Both the position numbers and the translations under genes were made by a program. Below the pieces are notes generated by a model. The model searched no databases, was not told where the DNA came from, and saw only the letters and a list, made by a program, of their open reading frames with translations. This document shows positions 32,660 to 43,129 of a stretch of DNA of 64,000 nt, piece after piece. The first letter of the stretch is position 1, and each line of letters opens with the position of its first letter. The DNA is from Camarhynchus parvulus (lineage: Eukaryota > Chordata > Aves > Passeriformes > Thraupidae), in the NCBI RefSeq assembly GCF_901933205.1, contig NC_044574.1, positions 1,180,501 through 1,244,500 on the forward strand. Reading direction: 5' to 3'.

Positions 32660-33290
32660 GGGGAACATGATCCATCAGCAGCGCCGCCGGCAGCACAGCC
32701 GGGCCGGCAGGGAATTTTTCATCAGGGCCCCTCCGAGAGGAGGTGTACGTTACCGAGGGGGAAGAAAGGAGAGAACCCAAGCCAGGCTTCCATCCGCGGG
32801 GATATTGCCTAACCCACGAGGAATCCTTTCATCAATGAATTACCAGAAGAATGGGGAAAGTTTCGAAAGATCCGCCTGTTAACGCCCTCTCACCCGGCGA
32901 GTTTAAGGAACGTTGGGTTTTGGCCCGGGCTGCCCCGCAGGAGCTCGGAGGTGAGAACAGGCAGGGCCGGGAAGGTGAGACCGCGCCGCGTGCGGAGCAT
33001 CCGTCAGCAGCGCAGAGCCGGGCAGGAGGAGAACGCGCCGTGACCGCTAAGCCGGGATTGAATGACGGCAGGAGAAACCCAGCAGGCGCCTTTTGTTCCC
33101 CCACCTGGCCGCCGGCCACGCCACGGATCCTCCCTTGGAAGGGTGGCCGCCGTGGCGGGGCTGACATCGGCGTGGCTCCGTGGCAGCTCCCGCGGGGATC
33201 CCCAGCCCCGAGCCAGCCGCGGGTTTATCCCTCAGCAGCCACCCCAGCGCGTTCTGAGGCGTCAGGGGGTGAGGTGCTGGTCTCAGCTCG
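32660..33290. promoter_or_regulatory. CpG-rich block, possible CpG island or alternative promoter
   Basis: CpG is frequent (GCGCCGCCGGCAGC near 32681; GACCGCGCCGCGTGCGG near 32980; GGTGGCCGCCGTGGCGGGG near 33142), in contrast to neighbouring CpG-poor CR1 DNA. Two GTGAGA donor-like sites lie at 32951 and about 32974. This fits an alternative promoter or first exon, or simply a GC-rich enhancer. Confidence 0.4.
32851..32950 (+). CDS. Possible first coding exon in the CpG-rich block
   Basis: An ATG in good context (AGAATGG: A at -3, G at +4) opens a frame MGKVSKDPPVNALSPGEFK continuing to APQELG. It reaches a consensus donor CGGAG|GTGAGA at 32951, leaving phase 1. An out-of-frame ATG lies just upstream (about 32836). 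The peptide is not recognised and no downstream exon was linked. Confidence 0.2.
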
Positions 33291-33937
33291 GGTTTAAATG
33301 CTCGTCTCAGGTTTAAAAATGCTCCTGGCTTCAGTTTTCCATGAAGCCCGTGTGACAGTGAAGAATAAAAGAGGTTTTAGCGCCTGTCCAGGAAGGTGTC
33401 GGGGCACTCTGTGGGTGCATTGAGTGAGAGCTGCCATTCCTGGCGGGATTTTCTCCGGTCCCAGGGCAGCAAAGTGGCTCCAGGATTGCACCCTCACATC
33501 CCTGTCCCTCATCCCGCGCTCCCTTGCTTGTGTCAACTGGCACAGGCGCAAGAACTAAGTCAGAACAGAAAGCAGAAGAATTCCGGGCCTTGATCGAACT
33601 CCTGCGGTGTTTACGGGGTGGAAACTCCCCCAGAAATGCAGATTTCCAAAGGCCTCTTGCTGTCGACGTGTTTTTGTTGCTGGTTTTTCAGGAATTCTGC
33701 GCCACGAGTCGCCTGCTGCTGCTGACAATTGGGCAAATGGTTTCAGTGGCAATGAAAGGGGTCGTTTGTGAGGGGTGATGAGCAGGGAGCAAACCAGAGC
33801 TGGGATTTACAATCTGCTTGCTCCCATCCTGCCCTAATTTCCTCGTGTTTACTGCGTGCAAAGAGTTCTCCAAGTGCAACCTCAGGCACGCTGGCTTTTC
33901 CAGGGGAGCCTCGGCTCATGAGTTCATGGACTCATGA
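33291..33937. other. Single-copy DNA, no firm gene
   Basis: Non-repetitive. TTGTTGCTGGTTTTTCAG, ending about 33691, is acceptor-like but has no paired donor. Confidence 0.35.
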
Positions 33938-34150
33938 AATCATGGAATCACGGCCTGGTTTGGGTTGGAAGGGACCTCAGAAATCGTCTGATTCCATGGG
34001 CAGGACCAGCTGCCCCACACTGGATGGCAAATGGGAGTTGGACCCTGTTGGATCCCACTTTCCACCTCTTCCTGAACTGTTTTCCTCCAGCTGTGCAATC
34101 TGTGCCCAGCAAAGCCTCTCCAGGGATAGCCATCCCACAGCCAGTCATTC
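33938..34150 (-). repeat. CR1 LINE 3' end, antisense, degraded
   Basis: CATGGAATCACGGCCTGGTT, TGGGTTGGAAGGGACCTCAG, TTCCATGGGCAGGACCAGCT. The right part (TGTGCCCAGCAAAGCCTCTC, CAGGGATAGCCATCCCACAG) may be a diverged continuation. Confidence 0.7.
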
Positions 34151-35149
34151 CATGGTAGCTGCTGGAGAAAATCCCCCCATAAAGCAAATTTCCTGTGCCC
34201 CACCGACCCAAAGCTCACAAACCCCGAGCTTCCCTACGTCCCAGCTTGGCTTCTCACAGGAGAGAGAAAACTTCAGACCTCTCCCTGCAGAATCTGCTCT
34301 CCGTTTGGATGTTGGCAAAGAATGGATGGCTGGGAGCCTTCCTAATAAATTCTGTTCTTCCAAAGCAACGAGGCCTTGCTGCAGAGCGAGCTGCTGAATT
34401 ACAGCCTGGAGGAATCGCCGGTGTCAGCTTGGAGTAGCTCTGGATCATCGTGAAGGACGAGAGACAGGAGGAATTTTAGGTTTCTCAGTGTTTTGACTGG
34501 CAGGTTTTGCTTCATTTTGATCCTGACCATTGCAACCCCAGTAATTGATGCTGCAGGAATCCGTGATTAATATCCCAGCATCCCTTTCTCGCACGAGAAG
34601 GAAAATGTTTCTACCATACATTAAAAGCTTTTTAGGGATCTTTCAGCTGGGTTCCCTCAGAGCTTCTCTTCCAGAGGCATCTCAAATCCCCTACCAGCCT
34701 CAAATCAGAAAGTTCAGGTGGTAAAAGCTTCAAAAGGAATAAATCCACTCTTTGTCCTACAATTCAAGTGAGAATATCCAGGAGAATCTGTGGAGTGGTG
34801 CATGGGGTGGATCCCTCTGGATCATCCGTTGCATGTGGGATTTGTTTATCAGATCCCTGAATTCATCACTCAGATCTTTGGTTTCTGGGGGTTTTGGTCG
34901 TCCAGTTCCTTACAAACACACAAAAGCAGGGCTCTTCCCCTGGCTTTGGGTTTGCTGTGCTGCCGTTGCCTTGGGAAGGTCATCCCACCCTCCTTAAACC
35001 TCGGCTCACCTCAAGGGATGGTGAGAAACCTCAGTGAGGTGTGACAAACTCCTCCTGAGACCTCCAGCAGGCCAAATGAGTTTTATCCCCATCCTTTATA
35101 CCTTTGTGGGATAAATCCATAACTGTTTCCCAGGGATGTTTTCCTAATT
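34151..35149. other. Single-copy DNA, no gene seen
   Basis: Nothing recognised apart from ordinary AT-rich stretches (34560-34640). Confidence 0.35.
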
Positions 35150-35378
35150 GCATATTGGGAAGGAATTCCTGGGTGCGACGGTGGGGAGGGACTGGGATGG
35201 AATTCCCAGATTTGCTGGGGCTGCCCCTGGATCCCTGGCAGTGTCCAAGGCCAGCTTGGAGCACCCTGTGACAGTGGGAGGTGTCCCTGCCCACGGCACA
35301 GGTGGGACTGGATGGGATTTATTTTTTAAAGTCCTTTCCAACCCAAACCATTCCATGATCCTAAATGTCCTTTCCAGC
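35150..35378 (+). repeat. CR1 LINE 3' end, sense
   Basis: TTGGGAAGGAATTCCTGGGT, GATTTGCTGGGGCTGCCCCT, GTGTCCAAGGCCAGCTTGGA, GGAGGTGTCCCTGCCCACGG and tail CCAACCCAAACCATTCCATG then ATCC. Confidence 0.9.
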
Positions 35379-35445
35379 CTCCATCCAGATCCACGCGCGG
35401 ATCTGGGGTCACGGGCGGCTCCACCAGCTCGTGTTTGGTGCTGAC

Positions 35446-35485
35446 CTTGTGGGGCAGGAGCGGGATCAGCAAAGCCACGGACATG
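35446..35485 (-). CDS. Possible 40-nt exon, minus strand
   Basis: On the minus strand a good pyrimidine tract (CTTCCTCCTTCCCTCTGCCCCAG) is split here as CTTCCTCCTTCC and CTCTGCCCCAG. It precedes C-ATGTCCGTGG and ends CCCCACAAG|GTCAGC. The frame reads MSVALLIPLLPHK and ends on a codon boundary. Both splice sites are acceptable, but a 40-nt window is easily found by chance. The frame also continues open past the donor to the CR1 at 35378. Confidence 0.2.
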
Positions 35486-35764
35486 CTGGGGCAGAGGGAA
35501 GGAGGAAGCCAGAGATCCCTTATCAGACAAATCCTGCCTCGGAGGTGCTTCCAACTGTTTGGAGCGGAGCCAAGCTCATCTTCGGGAGCTCCGCTGCCAA
35601 AATTCCCACAAGGACTTTATCTGATCCGCGGGGAAAGGGAGCAGCCTGCAGTGCTTCCCGCACGGTGGGGTGTCTCCCAGGGGAGGCTGGGCTGGGCTCG
35701 CACCTGCCGCGGGAGAGGGGAAGCCAAAAAACAGGAGCCAACGTTTCTTTTTTTTGGTGCGCAG

Positions 35765-35813
35765 GATTCTCCGCGGAGCGGCTGCAGCTCGGGCTGTGCC
35801 GAGGCGTTCTCAG
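35765..35813 (+). CDS. Possible 49-nt exon, plus strand
   Basis: CGTTTCTTTTTTTTGGTGCG-CAG precedes GATTCTCCGCGG, and the exon would end GTTCTCAG|GTGTTC. All three frames are open across 49 nt, so coding state cannot be judged. It may be noncoding or a pseudo-exon. Confidence 0.15.
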
Positions 35814-35964
35814 GTGTTCTCCGCTTGGATTAGGGGTTTGTGGCTGGGAATATCAAACATCAGGGCAGGGACACTGTCGCAGACATCTTTTTCACTAAAA
35901 TCCTTTCTTTAAGATTTTTTCCTTCTGGGAAGCTGAAGCCCCAGAAACAAAAATTAAACAATAA

Positions 35965-36262
35965 TTATCTGCTGCTGTGGAATGCAACAGCGTGACCCGT
36001 GATTGGTCTGGTGTAGATGTTTTGGTTCAGTGACCAGTCGCAGCAGAGCTGGCTCTCGCAGTCTGTCAAGGCCAGCTTGTGTGTTATCGTTCTTTCTTTT
36101 CTATTCCTAAGTAGCTTAGCAGCTTCTAGAAACTCTCTTTTTCTTTTTAGTATAGTATAGTATATGTATATATCATAAAATAATAAATCAAGCCTTCTTA
36201 TCATAGAGTCGGATCTACGTCTCTTCCATCACCCCAAAAACCCTTGTGGCAGCCGTCACAGG
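35965..36262 (+). mobile_element. Solo LTR-like element of an avian endogenous retrovirus
   Basis: Layout typical of passerine ERV LTRs as I recall them: CAACAGCGTGACCCGTGATT then GGTCTGGTG at the 5' side (a CCAAT-type box on the other strand), a TTAGTATAGTATAGTATATG stretch, the polyadenylation signal AATAAA at 36182, and a 3' part CATCACCCCAAAAACCCTTG ending GCAGCCGTCACA. No internal gag or pol sequence flanks it, so it would be a solo LTR. Edges are approximate and no target-site duplication was confirmed. Confidence 0.65.
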
Positions 36263-36365
36263 ACACCTTGGAGGTGGCAGTTCCTGGAGCGTCCAAGGGT
36301 TTTCCTTGGGTTTGTGGCCGTGCTGTTGTTTCCCTGGTTTGCTGGCGAGGATGAGAACAAGGATG

Positions 36366-36495
36366 GGTGTGGAATCATGGAATTGTTTGGGTTGGAAGGG
36401 GGTTAAAGGCCGTCTGTGCCTGCAGAGAGCCAGGACAGCATCAGCGTGCTCAAAGCCTTGTCCAGCCTGACACTGGAAGTTCCCAGGGATGGAGA
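36366..36495 (-). repeat. CR1 LINE 3' end, antisense, diverged
   Basis: TGGAATCATGGAATTGTTTG, GGTTGGAAGGGGGTTAAAGG, then CAGCCTGACACTGGAAGTTC and CCAGGGATGG. Several internal differences from the main family. Confidence 0.75.
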
Positions 36496-37574
36496 ATGGA
36501 GAGGAATTCTGTAAAATAACTATCTAAGTTGGGAGTGACCCTCGAAAATTCTCCCACCTGCTCCAAAACCCCGCAGGCAACTGCCCGCCGACCAAACCAA
36601 AGCTTGGGTGATTTCTTGTATTTAATTTTATCTCCTGAGATGACCCAAACCAGCCTGACTTTGGGCTGCAGCTCAGTGGGGCTGGGCACGGCGGGCTGGG
36701 AGCGACGGTGAACACTGGGAGACAGGAATTCCTGACCTCACCAAAGGGGCACATCCATGCCCAGGTGATGAGAGCCAGGTTGCTGAGCCAGGAGAGAAAA
36801 CAGCGTTTTATGAGTCAAACATGGTGTTTGGAGGAGCAAACCTCAACCTCACATCTCCCCTCGTGCTCAGATGGCAGCTGATGAAAAATCCAGGTATTAC
36901 TCACCCGATTTTATCAGCTTTCCACCCCCGAAGGGCCCCCAGATACCATCACCACCTTCAGTGTTCGCACGTTTTAATTTTGGGGCAGCCCGTGGTCTTG
37001 TTGGGAGATGTCAGCGCTCTGCCTTTCGGAGTCTGCCCACAAAAAAAAACCCAATAAATGAAGAAACTGTAAAAAAATCATAAATTCTGGAGAGAAAGAA
37101 GGGCCAGGAGGTGCCTAACGAGGGTTTTGCTTGCCCATGTCCCCTCTGAGCTCTTCAGGGTCTGATCAGATCAGATTCCTTCCTATCTCAAGATTCCTTC
37201 TATCTCAAAACCCTCTCTGGAGGGTTTTGATGGCTTCAAAACACGCAGTGAACTTTATCAGGCAGAGGTTTTCAGATGGAGCCTGGGCTCCACCATGGTC
37301 TGGTGCCAGGAACCAGCACAACTCCCGTTTCCTCTGCTGCCAGCTCCAGGATTTTCTGATTTAAAATGGGGAATGGTGACAGGACCCTCCTGTCCTGGCC
37401 ATAATGAGATGGGGAAACAATCCTGGCTGTAAAACTGGAATAACTGGTGAGCTTCACTCTCTAAGAGCTCAGGAGGGTCTGCCAGGTGCTCTCCAGCTCT
37501 TGGTGGCGAGAGGGAGACTGGAGCTGGCTCTCCTGGTTGAGTTCTTCCATCTCCTGGAGGAGCAGAGTGAACTC
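36496..37574. other. Single-copy DNA, no gene seen
   Basis: Nothing recognised. A short near-duplication TTCCTTCTATCTC/TTCCTATCTC occurs at about 37180-37205. Confidence 0.35.
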
Positions 37575-37615
37575 CTCTGGATTTAAATGGATTGGATTGA
37601 TTGGATGGATTGGAT
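37575..37615. repeat. GGATT-type short tandem repeat
   Basis: TGGATTTAAATGGATTGGAT then TGATTGGATGGATTGGATCC. Confidence 0.8.
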
Positions 37616-37644
37616 CCCTGTGCTCAATCCGTGTGTGATTCCTG

Positions 37645-37700
37645 GTTTAATGGTTGGACTCTGTGATCCCAGAGGGTCTTTTCCGTCCTGAGTGATTCTG
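37645..37700 (+). repeat. CR1 terminal fragment, sense
   Basis: GGTTGGACTCTGTGATCCCA, GAGGGTCTTTTCCGTCCTGA, GTGATTCTGTGGA match the last about 55 bases of one CR1 subfamily. Confidence 0.7.
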
Positions 37701-38139
37701 TGGAGCCGTTGGAGCTCAGATTAATTAACTTAAAGGATTAAAGGATTACTTGGTTAGGGCTTCCTTGCGTCCAAGGAGGGACGTGTGAGCCCCGTGCTGC
37801 AGGAAAAGCTGCAGCTGCTCTCTAGGAAATGGGGAGAACATGAGGAATTCTCTCCTGGGAATGCTGGACATGGATTATTGCCCTCCCAGAGAGGGGCAAT
37901 GCTTTGAGATGGCCAGGACCAGGACCAGAGCTGGCCGTTGACCTTAAATTAGAGAATATCAGCTGCTAATGAAGAAAAATGTCCAATTTGCCAACAATTC
38001 AGTAATTCTTACTTTATATTCCACCATTTTGAGGCACTTCCAGGGGAGAGACCGTAAGGCCAGAGGACACAAATAGGCTGAGCCGGAGACTTGGCTTTTC
38101 CTCGCTGCTCCGTCGGCGAGCAAAGAGCAGGATCAGCCG
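37701..38139. other. Single-copy DNA, no gene seen
   Basis: Nothing recognised. Confidence 0.3.
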
Positions 38140-38600
38140 AACGTGTTCCCCGTGTTTTCTTTCCCAAAGCTCCAAACCCATCCAAATCCCCCCTTCAGCA
38201 GCTCAGGGTATTTTTTTTTTTTTTTTTCCTTAGGACTGTCATTCCCGACTGAACGGATTTTTTTTTTTAAATTTCATTTTTTTCCCCCCACCCCCTTGAA
38301 AATCCAAATCAATTCCGCCCGGAGCCTCCTCATGCCGGGAGCTCTTCCATTAATATCAGATGGGGAAGGCGGGCCAGGCCCTGAAAGTGGATATAGTTTG
38401 CATTTGAAGGAAGGTTTTGTGTATGAAACTGAGAAATGCGTCCCAGCCTGACACCGGTGATTGATTGCAGCTCTGCTAAAGATTAGCCAGACGTTTTAAG
38501 CACCGCAATTATTCATCTCTTCAGAGCTGGATCTATATTTAAACTGGGCCTAATAACGGTTCTGCTCCCGCACAGGCCCCGCGCCGGAGCGGGGAGGGAA
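38140..38600. promoter_or_regulatory. Candidate conserved noncoding block
   Basis: Contains two T runs (about 38212-38228 and 38261-38269). The block 38300-38560 is non-repetitive, with TTCCATTAATATCAGATGGG, GGATATAGTTTGCATTTGAA (octamer-like TTTGCAT), CGGTGATTGATTGCAGC and CGCAATTATTCATCTC. No exon signals. Role inferred. Confidence 0.35.
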
Positions 38601-39177
38601 AAGGCGAATTTTGGGGTCGATTACTGGGTTTTTCCACCTCTTTTTGGTGCCGTGGGAGTCTCCAGCACAGGCAGCCCCGCGCACACATGATGTCAATTAG
38701 GGTTGAGCCAGCCTTGGCACCACAAGGACGGGGTGGGACATGGCCAGGGAGGACAGGGGGGACCAGGAGGGCTCGTGGGGAGCAGTTTGTGGCCGGGGTC
38801 TTCGTCAAGGAGCTCCCAGTGACGCCAGCAGCCCCCAGGGCCTCGTGGGGAGTCTGGGCCCAGCAGAGTTTGCAAAGTGTTTTGGGATCAATGGGTTGAG
38901 GCTGAAGGATAAAAATATCTGGGTTTTTGCTTTCCCTGCTGTTGGTGGAAGTGGAAACCCAAGCCAGGAGTTTGTTGAAGGATTTCTGGTGATGTCTGTG
39001 GATGGGCAAAGGGATAACGGTGCAAAGTTCAGAAACCAGCCTAAGGTGAGGCCATCTCAGTGCCGTTGTGCCTTTCAGTGACACATCTTGAGCCAGAGAG
39101 CCTCAGTTTCCACCTGGAAACACTCAAGGACACCTTGCAAAGCCCAAAATTGCCCCTCTTTGCCAGCTTTTGTTGTG
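38601..39177. other. Single-copy DNA, no gene seen
   Basis: Frames of about 110-180 codons on both strands overlap; none has a domain or splice support. Confidence 0.35.
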
Positions 39178-39556
39178 GAGTCATGGAATGGGTTGGAATG
39201 GGTTGGGTGAGAGGGAACTTATATCCCATCCCATTCCCACCCCATTCCATGTTCAGGGACATCTCCCACTGTTCCAGGTGGGTCCAACCCCAATGTCCAA
39301 CACTGGGCACTACCAGGGATCCAGGGGCAGCCCCAGCAAATCTGGGAATTCCAGCCCAGCCAGGAATTCCTTGCCAAGATGCCAGCCCAATCTCCCCTTT
39401 CCCAGTGGGAGCCATTCCCTGGCTCCTGTCCCTGCAGGCCTTGTCCCCAGTCCCTCTCCAGCTCTCCTGGAGCCCCTCCAGGCACTCTGAGGATTCCCTG
39501 GATTTTTCCCTTCTCCAAGGGAACATTCCCAGCTCTCCCAGCCTGGCTCCATGGGA
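39178..39556 (-). repeat. CR1 LINE 3' region, antisense, longer copy
   Basis: GAGTCATGGAATGGGTTGGA, CCATGTTCAGGGACATCTCC, CAAATCTGGGAATTCCAGCC, GGGAGCCATTCCCTGGCTCC, CACTCTGAGGATTCCCTGGA, CAGCTCTCCCAGCCTGGCTC. It has the same AAAATTCCAGGGAATCCTC-class variant as 24280, seen in reverse complement. Confidence 0.9.
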
Positions 39557-40122
39557 ATTTTCCATTCCTTGAATGTTTTTGGTTGATCAGCTCTGCCTCA
39601 GGACCCGGCCGTGCTCCCCACAGTCCTCCCCTTGCTCTGATTTCCCATCAGTGGGAGCAAGCAGACCCTGGCTCATGGATTTGGTTCACTTGAAGGCTTA
39701 TCCCAGGGATTTTTTTAGGCAAAAACAATGGATTTGGGTCTTTGGATGACTTGTGAGGGGTCTGGGAAAGGTAACTCAGACAGCCAAGCCTCTTGCCAGC
39801 AAACCTCCATCAATTATTGACTCCGCTCCTCTCGCTGCCGGGTTTGGAGAGCTCCGCAGATCAAAGGGAGCCTGGGACTGCTCGGCTTGGGGAGAGGGGC
39901 TGGGAATGCTGCTGGAAAGCCCAGCCTTGTGATGTGTTTCCTTTTGGGAAGGCCAGGGGACAGAGCAGTCACGGATCCAGGGTGGTGGCATGGAGGTTCC
40001 TCGGAGCCCTCAGAGATCCGCAGGCCAACATGGAAACTCCCAGTGTTCCCTAAAAAAACCCCAGCTTTTAGCACTTTCCCAGGGTTTTCTGGTGCCTTGG
40101 GCATTCCCAGCTCCAGTGAAAC
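39557..40122. other. Single-copy DNA, no gene seen
   Basis: Nothing recognised. Confidence 0.3.
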
Positions 40123-40295
40123 CTGCCAGGTAGACAAGGATGAGGATGATGAGGGTGAGAGTGAGGATGATGAGGGTGAAGATGAGGATGAGGACGGACA
40201 TGCCAGACTCAAGGCGCGACGTGGCCATGAAAAGGTTCTTTGGTTCCCCCTTCCCGCTCTTCCAGTGGAATTCCGTGATGGAATTGATGGCACAG
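40123..40295 (-). CDS. Possible exon for a hydrophobic segment, minus strand
   Basis: On the minus strand a frame of 173 nt runs from an acceptor CACTCAG (40296) to a donor CTGGCAG|GTTTC (40122). It reads AINSITEFHWKSGKGEPKN, MATSRLESGMS, then about 22 residues made only of L, I, V, T, F and Y, which would be a membrane span. The polar stretch before the span and the donor favour a real exon. Against it, the acceptor has an A-rich rather than pyrimidine-rich upstream tract, and the hydrophobic part coincides with a GATGAG-type simple repeat whose complement always reads L/I/T. Protein not recognised. Confidence 0.3.
40135..40198. repeat. GATGAG-type short tandem repeat
   Basis: GATGAGGATGATGAGGGTGA is repeated about twice with variation, followed by GATGAGGATGAGGACGG. 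It overlaps the minus-strand exon candidate. Confidence 0.8.
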
Positions 40296-40789
40296 CTGAG
40301 TGCAGGTGATTTTTTTTTTTGATTCAGAAATATGGAGATGTGTTGTTTTGATCCCGTTTTGGGATGATTTATCCCTCCAGAGCGCTGCAGCTGTCGGGGC
40401 TCTGGAGGAGTTTGGCTTCACGTGCTCTCACCTCTCGTACTTTGCAATATTAATAACCCTCCCTGCTCCTGAGTGGAATTTGGTTGGTTTTTTTTCCCAA
40501 ATAACCAATTTTTTTGGAATGAGAAACCCTGCAAAATTATTGATGGGTGTCCCAGAGCCTCGTGCTCCCACCACAGGTTTGGAAAGGGGGGAATGAAGCC
40601 AAAAATGGATGGAAAAGGGGAATGTGAGGCAGGAGAGCAACTTTATTGTGTATTAATAAGTATTAATGAGCTGCAAAGGTCATTAAGCCACAGGAAGTGG
40701 TTGGGAGCACCCAGAAATCTTTTTTTGGGAATTATTCCTGCTCCATGATAATGCCTTCGGCTGTAGGGAATGCCCTGTGCTGTCCCTGG
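40296..40789. other. Single-copy DNA, no gene seen
   Basis: T11 run near 40310-40320 and T8 near 40487. Nothing else recognised. Confidence 0.35.
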
Positions 40790-41370
40790 GGAAAAAAAAA
40801 GGGAGGAAAAAGAAGAAAAATGGGAAAAAAGAGGAAAAGGGAGAGAGGAATGAGAAAATGGGGGAAAAGAGAAAAACTGGGAGGGGAAGAAAAGGAAAAG
40901 AGGGGGGAAATGGAAAAAGGGTAGAATGAAAAGGGAAAAGAAAGGAAAAAAAGGATAAAAACGTGGGAAATGAAAAAGGAGAGGAGAAGGGAAAAGGGGG
41001 GGAAATGAGAAAGCGGGAATGGAAAAAGGGAAAAGAAGGGGAGGAAAAAAGGGAGATAAAAAATGGGGGAAAGAAGAAAAAGAGAGGGGAAGGAAAAAGG
41101 AAAAAGTGAGGGTAGGAGAAGAAAGAAAAAAGGAGAAAGAAAAAATGCAGAAAAACAAGACAAAGGGAGGGAATAGAAAAAAGAGGAAAAGGAGAAAAAG
41201 AAGAAATGAAGGAAAGAAAAAAGGGACAGAAAAAGCGAGGGGGGTAAGGAAAATCAAGATATAAAGGAAAAAAGAAAACAGAATGCAGGTGATGAAAAAG
41301 AGCCCCCAAAAAAGGGGTGAAAGAAACCAAAAACAAAGGAGGGAGGAAAAAGGAGGGTGAGAAAAGGGAA
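40790..41370. repeat. Polypurine tract of about 580 bp
   Basis: Almost entirely A and G on the plus strand (GGGAAAAGAGAAAAACTGGG-like), with rare T or C. The minus strand therefore shows long F/P/S/L-rich frames (up to 272 codons) that are artefacts. Such tracts can form triplex (H-) DNA. Confidence 0.95.
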
Positions 41371-41371
41371 A

Positions 41372-41425
41372 AATGGGATGATCTTGAAGTTCCCTGCCAT
41401 CCCAAATCATTCCATGATCCTCTGA
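41372..41425 (+). repeat. CR1 terminal fragment, sense
   Basis: GGGATGATCTTGAAGTTCCC then TGCCATCCCAAATCATTCCA and TGATCC is a CR1 3' tip abutting the polypurine tract, which may have expanded beside it. Confidence 0.75.
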
Positions 41426-41492
41426 AGCAGGCAGGAGATGTTTGGCACCCAGGGTACCCAAGGCAGTGCACTATCCCCATCCCTGTGTTTTT

Positions 41493-41592
41493 CTCTACAA
41501 ATCCTCATATTTGTCCCTATAAATCCCTGTATTTTTCCCTACAAATCCCTGTATTTCTCCCTCTAAACCCCTGTGTTTTTCCCTCTAAACAA
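41493..41592. repeat. 22-bp tandem repeat, about 4.5 copies
   Basis: Units such as CCCTACAAATCCCTGTATTT and CT, with variants CCCTATAAATCCCTG and CCCTCTAAACCCCTGTG. Confidence 0.85.
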
Positions 41593-43129
41593 ACCCCTGC
41601 CTCTTTCCCAATCCGTGTCACCCCTGGGAGGGAGCTGCCAGCAGGAGCTTTGCTCCACGTGTTCCTCTGGCTCCGGGACGGGGACAAGTGGAATTTATGA
41701 TTCTGAGAGCCCCCATTGTCAGGATTTCCAAATCCCACATGTGCTGGCCTTGGAAAAAGTTGGGTTTGTTCCTGCAGTTAAAGCACCACAGAAATATCCA
41801 GGGGATGAGGTGCTCCAGGCTCCGTGGATCACGGAACCCGGCCCTGCAGGCGTTGACAAACTGGGCTTTGCTAGGCTGGGGTTTGGGTTTTCGGGGTTTT
41901 AAAGCTGCTGAAGGTTTGGGGTTGGGGTTTGGTTCTGGGCACCCTGATACGAAATGGGAGTGGTGGCCCTGAACTCTGCCTGGCCCCCAAAGCTTTGCTG
42001 ACAGAAATTTCGGCCTCCCAGACAAAAAGGAGAGGGGAAAAAATTCAAAAAAGTGAAACAGGTGAGGTCAGGTGGAGGTGAAAAGAGGCTGAAAGTGGGA
42101 ATGGGGCTGGGATAAACCCAGTGAGGGCTCAGGAACAGCAGAGCAGCACGGCCCAGACGTTCTTAGTCAAAAAAACAAAGGATAAAGGGAATAAACGAAG
42201 GATTTAGGGAAGTGAGGGTGAGAATAAAATTAGGAATGCGGAGATGAGACCCTCCAAGGAAAGAGTTTCATGTTTGCCGTGGAGCCAAGTTGAAATTCCC
42301 ATTCCAGGATTCCACGAATCCAAGGGAAACATCAACCACCGGCGATTTGTATCCGTGAGGGGGAAGGAGCTGGAAAACTGAGCTGGAACTCGCTCCAGGG
42401 ACATTTTGGGTTGTCCCAGCACTGGGTGTCTCAGGGCAGGCCTGGCATCCTGATACTGCTCTGAGGTGCCAGAAAATGTCCAGGGAAAAACCAAAGAAAA
42501 TTCCAGGGAAAAACCAAGAAAATTTCCAGGAAAAAAGCCATCTCTGGAAGGGTGATTTGTGCCCTAAAGCAGGCACAAATAATAATAATCCTTAAATATA
42601 ATAATCCTTAAATAATAATCCTTTGATAATCCTTAAAAAATTCCATTTACAAAGCTGAGGAGAAGGAAGAGATTTATTTATATGAAGTTATTCCAGTTTT
42701 CTGCTGCAGAATTCCCAGTTTTTATATATTCCTAAATATTCCCAAAAACTAAATCAGGGTTGAAGTGATTTTCTCCAAGTCCCATCAACTCCAATTGAGG
42801 GCTCTGATCATAAACTGTCGAGAAATCCGGGGGTTTGTGGTTTATCCTTAAAAATCCATGGAATACATGTATTTCCAGTGCTTACCCGTACACTGGAGAG
42901 GTTTAGGGTGAAGTTTTCCTGGAAATTGATTTTTAAATATGGATTTTCTCTGTTATTTTGGGAGCTGTGGGTGGGATTGTGGTGGAGCAGGTGAGTGGAT
43001 TGAGACTCAGACCCGCCTGGTGGGGCTTCCTCAGCAGGAGGTGGGACCCAAAGTCTCCACATCCTTGTACAAGGGTGCAAATGTATTGATTCTGTGCTAG
43101 GTTTTGATTCTAGGGGAAATTTCTCCATG
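41593..43129. other. Single-copy DNA with small A-rich repeats, no gene seen
   Basis: 42478-42535 has two copies of CCAGGGAAAAACCAA(A)GAAA. 42575-42650 has repeated AATAATAATCCTTAAATA. No exon or RNA gene recognised. Confidence 0.4.

Noticed and set aside
40643..41480. Minus-strand frames of about 265-272 codons rich in F, P, S and L
   Set aside because: They lie across the polypurine tract. The complement is pure pyrimidine, which cannot encode stop codons.
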